Of a stretch of DNA of 64,000 bases, positions 57,559 through 64,000 are shown piece after piece. The stretch is from Panicum virgatum (lineage: Eukaryota; Streptophyta; Magnoliopsida; Poales; Poaceae): NCBI RefSeq assembly GCF_016808335.1, contig NC_053149.1:40006118-40070117 (forward strand). Direction: 5' to 3'. The translations under genes were made by a program, and so were the position numbers. How positions within the stretch are numbered: the stretch's first letter is position 1; each line of letters opens with the position of its first letter. The notes below the pieces were generated by a model that searched no databases, was not told where the DNA came from, and saw nothing but the letters and a program-made list of their open reading frames with translations.

Positions 57559-59084
57559 GGTGACTCTTTGCTACACACACTCAAAAATAAACACACCAGG
57601 GGTTTCTTGCCGGTGGGAGAACAATATATCGAAGAGTGGAGCAAACTAAGATTTGTGGTGAATTTTCTGAGATTTTTGGAGTTGATTTTGGTGGACGAAT
57701 TTTTTAGAGCTCTAGCTTATGTTTCTGGGTGAAGAACTTGAAGAACACGAATATGGAATTGAGTGAGGAGCATGCCTGTGAAAGGGGAGCACCAGGGGAC
57801 TTAAAAAGAGGCCAGGCCGACCGGCTTAGGGTGTTCCTGGCCCTCCTCCACTTCATCTTTCTCTGGTGACTTCCTGGCGCAATTTCTTGCCTCTGTCCAG
57901 TACATCTTTTATGCTTTGCACCATCCAAAACCCATGCACCACTCCTTCCTTCTCCTTGTTGTCCACTTGCAACATTATTTCTTCACTTTGTGTCATTCAC
58001 TTTGTCCCATACTTCATCATTCAGCACATGGTGCCATCTTTGCTAAAAATTTCATGTCCTTCCCATGCATGGCTGCTCCCTTCTTTGGATCATTTGCATG
58101 TGGTGGTAGGTAGAGAGCACAATTCCTTCTCGTGAACTCACTTTGATCAATAGATGTTAATCAATCACATAAACACTCTCTAAATCATGCTTAGATGTTG
58201 AATCCTCCTCTAACTTCGAAATTTCAGAATTAACTCAAATCATGCAATAAGCATAAATGAATAATCAGAGGGGAATCAAAACATCTTTACATTTGTAAGT
58301 TGAAAAATATTTTCTGACTACATTAATTTTGGTTGCACTGGAACCATTCACTTTCATGAATTGATAGCGAACAATCTCGAATTCAACCGTGGGTCTTGGG
58401 TTTACGTTCTAATTTTTGCCAATATGAGAGAGAAATTTTTGAAAAAGGGAACAATTAAAGTTAGAAAAATTCTAGTCCTATGAAACTGAAAATTCTCTCT
58501 ATATTTGAGCGAACCTACGCATCAAGAATTTAAATAATATAAACATAGCGCGGCTCTACTCTTCTCTTTTATCTCAACTTGGTCCGGCCGTCATGGAGAG
58601 GACGGTCGCCAAAAATAGGTATGGAAATTTGGATGTGGCTTTCTCAAGAAGAGGCAAATAAATCATAGGATGGCTCATGTCATTGGTTTAAAATAAGAAA
58701 CAACATCGAAATGACCGAGCGAATAAAATCCAAATCGAATTGTTCGACCGAACGACCAATTGTTCAAAAGTTTATCATGTTCTTGTGTAGCAAAATTCTT
58801 GACCACTTACCCAAATCTCTCGCAGGTTGTCCTCCCGGCAGCTTATTCTTGACTTGACGAACGGGTTGAACTCCCGGCAGCTTTTATTCTTGACTCGACG
58901 AACGGGTTGCCTCCCGCAAAGCGCTTCGTTTATAGTCTATAGCTAGACTTTCTTCTTCTTCACTTCGGACCAACGCTCAGTGATGGTGCTGCAGTCTTGG
59001 GTACCCACTTCCGCACAATCCTTGGTGCGGGTTTGTTTTCCAGGTTAGTCATCTTTTTGGTCTTCACAGGCGTGCTTCTAGCTT
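57559..59084 (-). other. Inter-ORF region of the Athila-like element
   Basis: No RT, RNase H or integrase motif in any frame. Near 58840-58930 there are two copies of the GACGAACGGGTTG...CTCCCG phrase and the TATAGTCTATAGCTAGAC segment typical of Athila-type untranslated regions. Confidence 0.65.
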
Positions 59085-61051
59085 CTATCTTACGGGTGCA
59101 GCGATCTTCTTTGTCGCGATGGACGCAACGACTTCTTTCTCCTTCTTCGCTTCCTTCTTGTTCGGCTCCTCTTCTTTCTTCAGCTTCTCCTCTATGACAT
59201 GGCGGTGAGGCGGAACATATTTGACATTGATCATGTTGCATACCTCGAGGCGTGGACGAAACTTGAACTCGCTTGTGGTGCCATTGCTGTCGAACTTGAT
59301 CTCCCCCTTGCCAACGTCGATGTTCGCCCTTGCGGTCTTGAGGAAAGGCCTCCCAAGTATGAGAGGCGCCTTGCTCCCTTCTCCTATATCGAGAATCACA
59401 AAGTCAACGGGGACTAAGTGTTCTCCAATCTTCATGGGCACGTCTTCGGCGATTCCCAAAGGATAGCGAACGGAATTGTCCGCTAACTCTAGGCACATGG
59501 CGGTGGGTTCCGCCTCCAGTAAGCTTAGCTTCTCGAACACGTTCTTTGGCATGACGCTCACAGTTGCGCCGAGATCACAAAGTGCTCTTTCGAACATAAG
59601 AGATCCAATGGAACACGGGATGGTAGGACATCCGGGGTCCCTCTTCTTCTCAGGAGCTTCATTAGCGATTGCCGCGCTACACTCCTCGGTTAGCTTGACG
59701 GTGCTTGGCGGTATCTCGCGCTTGTTTCCCATGATGTCTTTGAAGTAGCGAGAATATGTTGGAACTTGTAGAGCGTCCAAGAGCGGCATGTTGATGCTCA
59801 ACCTGCGTACCATGTCAACAAATTTGTTGAATTGATCATCTTCATATTTACCTTTGCGGTATCGTGGCCTTGGCGGTAGAATCTTGGTGTCCATATCATC
59901 TATTTCAAACTCCGGCTCTTCGGTGACTATCTCTGGCGTAGGGGTAGTCACCTTCTCCTTGATGATAGTCTCCACTTCAACTCTTGACTTAGGCTTCCTT
60001 GCTCCCGCCGCTTGTTCGGGTTCTTCGGTCTCCTTTCCCGAGCGAGTTTGAATTGCCTTTGCCGTCTCTGGACCTTGAGGTTGCCCGAGCAATTTTCCTT
60101 TGTTGCTAGATAAGCGTCCAGCGAGCTGGGCTACTTGCGTTTCTAGCATCTTCATCATGTTGAGTACTTGAAGGTTGCTCCCGACCTCCGTCACCTTGCC
60201 ATCAATGTTCTCCAAGATCTTGTCCATAGCCTTGAACTTGGTGATGGTGTCCTTGTTGATCTTGCCTTGCTCCTCCATGAACTCCTTCAATTGTATACAA
60301 AGAGACACCGAGTTTTGAATGGAAGAGCTTGCATTAAATTGTGGTCTACCTTGCCCATAGCGGAAGTTGGGTTGCAGGATCCATTCTCCCTTCTTCATGA
60401 AGTCGAGCATCTTGGCTTCCTCCGGGCAATTCTTTTGGACATGGTCGTACTCTCTACATTCTTCACATGTAGACCTTGCTTCGGCCGCCTTCAAATCAAT
60501 AGCTTGGGCTTCTCTCTTTTCCACTTCCATCTTCTCCAACCTTCTCATGAGCGAGTCGATCTTCCCTTCTAGCACTTCTTCACGTTCCACTTGCAATACA
60601 CTCTTCACGGCGCCCACGGCTTGGAGTGGTTGTAGGCGCCCCGATGATGCCCATGCATCATTGTCCGCCACCTTCTTGAATAGTTTGAAAACTTGAGTCG
60701 GCTTGAGCTCAACGATCGATCCTCCTGCCGATGCGTCAATAATCCCCCTTGATGCAGTAGTGAGGCCTTGATAGAACTTCTGGACCACATCTTCCCTTGA
60801 GAACTTGTGATGAGGTATGGCGCGGATGTAGTCGTTGAAGCGCTCATAGGCTTCCGCAATAGTCTCCGTCGGGGTTTGCGCGAATGTAGCAATCTTGTTG
60901 CGCAAAATTTGGGTCTTGCCCAGTGAGTAGAACTCTGTCATGAACTCCTTCATCAAGGACTCCCAATTTTGCACCGTGTGTGCCAGTAGAGAATGAAACC
61001 ATTGCAGCGCTCTCCCAAGTAGAGAGAACGGAAAGAGCCTCGCTCTCATTT
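59085..61051 (-). CDS. Athila-like gag-protease polyprotein, N-terminally truncated
   Basis: A continuous frame of about 655 element-derived residues. The gag capsid starts at RLFPFSLLGRALQWF and continues with TEFYSLGKTQILRNKIATF, EAYERFNDYIRAIPHHKF and QKFYQGL. A zinc-knuckle-like CEECREYDHVQKNC follows, then a basic/charged linker. An aspartic protease domain comes next, with the active-site box ALCDLGATVSVMPKNVFEKL (DLGA in place of DSGA, usual for Athila-type elements) and the flap-side APLILGRPFLKTARANIDV. The frame stops at 59085 before any reverse transcriptase. The first ten codons of the open frame (to 61079) lie in the LTR inserted at 61052, so the original start is lost. It is element coding sequence, not a host gene. 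Confidence 0.85.
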
Positions 61052-64000
61052 TGTAACACCCTAATTTAAATTTCAGCATTTAGTAATAATTTAAACTGGC
61101 TTTATTTAATTTTCTAAGGTTTATTGTGTTTAGTTGGCATTTAATCTAATTTTTTTTTGTTCCTTAAGTAATTAAAATTTATCATAGGTTTAAATTTTTG
61201 TGTTGCATTCATGCTGGTGCATAACTTTAATTGTTTGAGTGTGGTTGAATTCAAATTGGTATTTGAACTCAAACCTTGTTTGATTTAGTAGGAGAAAAGT
61301 TTAGAAATAAAAAGGAAAAACCCAAAGCAAAACCCAAAACCCGGAAAGCCCAAAACCCAGCCAACCCCAGATCCCGGCCCAAAGCAAACCCAGGCCCAGT
61401 TTGTTTCCCCCTCGGGCCGATCCAGCCTCTTCCCCGCTTGGGCCCGCTTCCACCCGAACCACACGGCCCAGCTCGCCGCCCCACTCCTCCCTGCTCCCAC
61501 GCGCGGCCCACACCCCCCTCGGCCTGCCAGCGCCCGGCGCCCACGCAAGCCCAGCGCTCGCCCGCTCTCACCGCCTGCAGCCGGGCCCCGCTCGTCAGAC
61601 CTCCCCGCACGCCCGTTGCCCCCTCTCACCGACGCCTGGACCCCACCCGTCAGCGGCTCCCTTTCTCCCTTTCCTTCCTCCCCGCCGCGAAACAGCGCCC
61701 CCGAGATCACCGGCGAGGACGCCGGGATCCTTATCCCGCTGCGCCCCGCCGCAATCTCCGCCCGGCCTCTTTAAACGCCCAAGCCGGACCCCCCTGCACC
61801 CTATCTCCACGCCCTAGCCGCCCCAAACCCCAGCGAGCCGCGCCGCACCTAGCTCCGCCGTGCAGAGCTCGTGCGCCGCCGCATCCACGCCACCCCGCTA
61901 CACCTCCGCCCCTGCGAAACCCCGCAGACGCTCCGCCTTGCCGCCGGTGACCTCCACAAGCCGGTCTTCCCCGAGCTCTGCCCGCACCGCGCCGGGATTG
62001 CGCCGGATTTCGACTCAGGTGAGATCGGGCCGCCGTTGAAATCCATCACCGCCGGCGTTCCTCCGGTCAAATTAACCCACCTCCCGCGTTCACAGATCGA
62101 CAGCGAGACTCCCCGTGTGATCCCGGAGGTCGGTGGCGCTCTGCAGCGACCTGTCCACGAGCGCCGTCCGCGAACCGCCGCTCAACCTCACCGCCGGCGT
62201 CGCTGCTCCAAGTCTCCATCTTCTTCCGTGCGCGGTGAGCACCCCCCCTAGCCACGAAACCTTTTTGCGCTAGATGTAGGCCCTGACCGTGCCCAGAGCA
62301 GCCTGCATGACCCACGCCGGCGAACTTCGGCCGCGCCGAGCCGCCCTTGTCGGCGAGGCCCCTTTTTCCCAAACCCGTAACGCCTCCCTGAGTTCTCAGT
62401 GGATTACGCATGCCGAGAACTCCCTTCTGCACCCAACCCTAGGCCAAATGACCCTCCGTAGCGCCGAATCGCTCACGCCGGCGAGCTCCCGAGCTCCGCC
62501 GCCGCGGGAAAGGTTTCCCCGGCGAGCTCCGCCGCCGCCCTCTCGAGGATCGGATCTGGGCCGTCAGATCGGAGGTGAACGGCCCTGATTAGATCCGGAT
62601 CCCATCAAACCCAAGCCCTCCGATCCAGATCCAAGCGCCCAGATTCAACGATACCCCTTCGGCCTGGAAAACTTTATAAAGAGCCCCTGGGTTTTACTGA
62701 ATTTAACCCGCAGTCCAGCTGAGTTCAAAAATAATTGCAGCTAAGCCCAAAACTTCGCACAGAACCCCCTGGCTTTTCTCAGAATAGAACCCACCGTCCA
62801 CCCTTGGCGTTTTTGCATGCTAGACCCTGGAACTAAGGTTTAATTACGTCTAGGCCCTCGGTTTTAGCAGAAAACCCCCTGGAACTTCAGTTTTCTTACA
62901 AATAAGCCCCTAGAACTAGTTTTTAGCCTAGAATACGCGTTTTAGCTCCGTTTTTAGCGTTCTTTATATCCACGCGATCGTTGTAACGCGTAGAATAGTT
63001 CTAGAGTAGTTTTGTGCGCTGTTTTTATGTATTGATGTATTGTTTCTTAGTTTTTGTTAGTGTTTGCTTGTATGCTTATTCCTGTGCATTGTTTTGGCCA
63101 TGTGTTCGTGAGTAGACGCTGATCCAGTTGAGGAGCCCCAGTACCAGTACCCGGAGCAGCCGTCTTCTGAGCACTTTGAGCAGCAGCAGGAGCAGTACGA
63201 GGAAGGCAAGTATAACATGAACAACCTATCACTTTAAATACATTTTCATACTGCATTTTAATACTGTATGCCTATAAGGATTTCCTAGCCAGTTTATATC
63301 CTTTATATATATCCTTGGGTTGCATTTTGGTTAGTTGTGCTAGGTTGCTGCGCTATAACACACTTTGGTCCTTTTTAATTAAATTGATTAATGGTTTACT
63401 TGAATTTAATTCTGAGAGTGGCACTCTGTGTGGCTTGAGTGGCTCACGTCTCGTTAAAATTGGCTTTTGTTAGAAACATGGTTTAGGGGGCCAGCACGGT
63501 GCTTAGTGCTTGGTTGGCCACTCTCCATAAGGACCGGTTCATAGAGCGACAACCTGGGACAACAGCGCTACCACAAGGCTAGAATGGGATAGACTTGGCG
63601 TAATAATTAGATCTTTTTGGTTTGGAGTAACTTACCTGCGGGGCAAGAGTAGTAAGCTTCAATGGTCCCTGCTCCTCCGGCTTGGTCTGTGCTTGGATTG
63701 CGCTCCTGTGCTTGTACCCCCGGAGGTGGGCCCCATCGTCGCCGACCTATCTCTCGCGGTTACGCCTTACCAACGAGATTCTTTTTAAAGGCCTCGTAGT
63801 GAGTCGCTGGCCATCTCACCTAAGGAAGTGTGATGAACAACTGGCGTAGCTCACGACTTGTGGGTAAAGATGTGCAACCTCTGCATAGTGTAAAACTGGT
63901 ATACTAGCCGTGCTCACGGTTATGAGCGGCCCAGATCCTCCTTTTGATTAGTGAAGTTATCTCCTTCCGACGAGGGAGGTGCTTCTCGGGGTTACCTTGG
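61052..64000 (+). repeat. LTR of a gypsy element (plus strand), running off right edge
   Basis: Starts TGTAACACCCTAATTTAAAT at 61052, inside the Athila-like gag. It includes a GC-rich block (61440-62600) and a small open stretch near 63112-63206 (PQYQYPEQPSSEHFEQQQEQ). The tail from about 63480 carries phrases I recognise from long LTRs of grass Tekay-type chromoviruses (GATGAACAACTGGCGTAGCT, TGTGCAACCTCTGCATAGTG, GGTATACTAGCCGTGCTCAC). No 3' end, primer-binding site or internal region is seen before the edge. The upstream flank CATTT (61047-61051) would be the target duplication. Confidence 0.75.

Larger units (their letters stand above)
53723..61051 (-). mobile_element. Athila-like Ty3/gypsy retrotransposon lacking RT and integrase, 5' truncated
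   Basis: Element orientation is minus. The 3' LTR is 53723-55130, with a polypurine tract (ATTGGGGGAA, minus strand) at 55131-55140. Next come the Athila 3' ORF (55879-57558) and gag-protease (59085 to about 61051). Between the two ORFs are only ~1.5 kb with no reverse transcriptase, RNase H or integrase, so the copy is non-autonomous. The 5' part, including the 5' LTR, is cut off at 61052 by another LTR. It inserted into the ~121-bp tandem array. Confidence 0.85.

Noticed and set aside
61276..62588. Pro/Arg-rich ORFs up to 224 residues
   Set aside because: GC-rich part of the right-edge LTR, with no domain and several overlapping frames.
1..64000. tRNA, rRNA or organellar insertions
   Set aside because: Looked for tRNA-like arms and rRNA/plastid gene sequence by eye and found none. 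Only tRNA-complementary primer-binding sites of retroelements are present.

Overview
The window is nuclear DNA from a grass (Poaceae), probably panicoid. The evidence is plant-type introns, grass MITEs (Stowaway, Tourist/PIF-like), Ale-type Ty1/copia, Athila-like and other Ty3/gypsy retroelements, a CACTA element and an Au-SINE stub, with GC-rich grass-style coding sequence. There is no bacterial or organellar signature. About two thirds is transposon-derived, and the genes lie mainly in the first half.

Layout. 1-917 (-) is an open exon of an unrecognised gene running off the left edge. 962-1480 (+) is the C-terminal zinc-finger end of a MULE transposase. 2484-12853 (-) is a large, intron-containing but dead copy of RAPTOR, the TOR-complex scaffold. 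It is split by a 5.6 kb Ale-type copia element (5781-11338, TSD GTGTG), a hAT-like element (4503-5046, 8-bp TSD) and a 46-bp SINE stub (3297-3342, 18-bp TSD). 13223-13693 (-) is an intact MEA1-like acidic protein gene. 13.8-17 kb holds several MITEs. 18719-20588 (-) is an intact three-exon DUF538 gene and 21190-22527 (+) an intact SEC61-beta gene; the two share a divergent GC-rich promoter with G-box and CCAAT box.

24377-29295 is a 4.9 kb PIF/Harbinger element with TTA target duplication. It carries a frameshifted Myb-like/NAM-associated ORF and an antisense fragment of NRPD1 (largest subunit of RNA polymerase IV), with no visible DDE transposase. 30068-31134 (-) is a frameshifted exonuclease-fold gene. 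32571-33015 (+) is a broken type I MADS-box gene interrupted by a TRIM-like LTR unit (33016-33307), which runs directly into a 1.6 kb minisatellite whose units repeat the element's own polypurine-tract/LTR junction. 34879-42535 is a coding-free gypsy element on the minus strand with a 3.85 kb LTR. 42867-45113 is a Stowaway-like element split by a 2 kb CACTA element.

47.2-53.7 kb is a decayed gypsy-type-transposon-domain gene followed by a ~121-bp tandem array. 53723-61051 is an Athila-like element with gag-protease and the Athila 3' ORF but no reverse transcriptase or integrase. It is cut at 61052 by the LTR of another gypsy element that runs off the right edge.

The probable working genes are MEA1-like, DUF538 and SEC61-beta, possibly also the partial gene at the left edge. 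The rest records nested insertion, gene duplication and decay. Many premature stops fit C-to-T changes in CAG or CGA codons, the pattern expected where cytosines are methylated.
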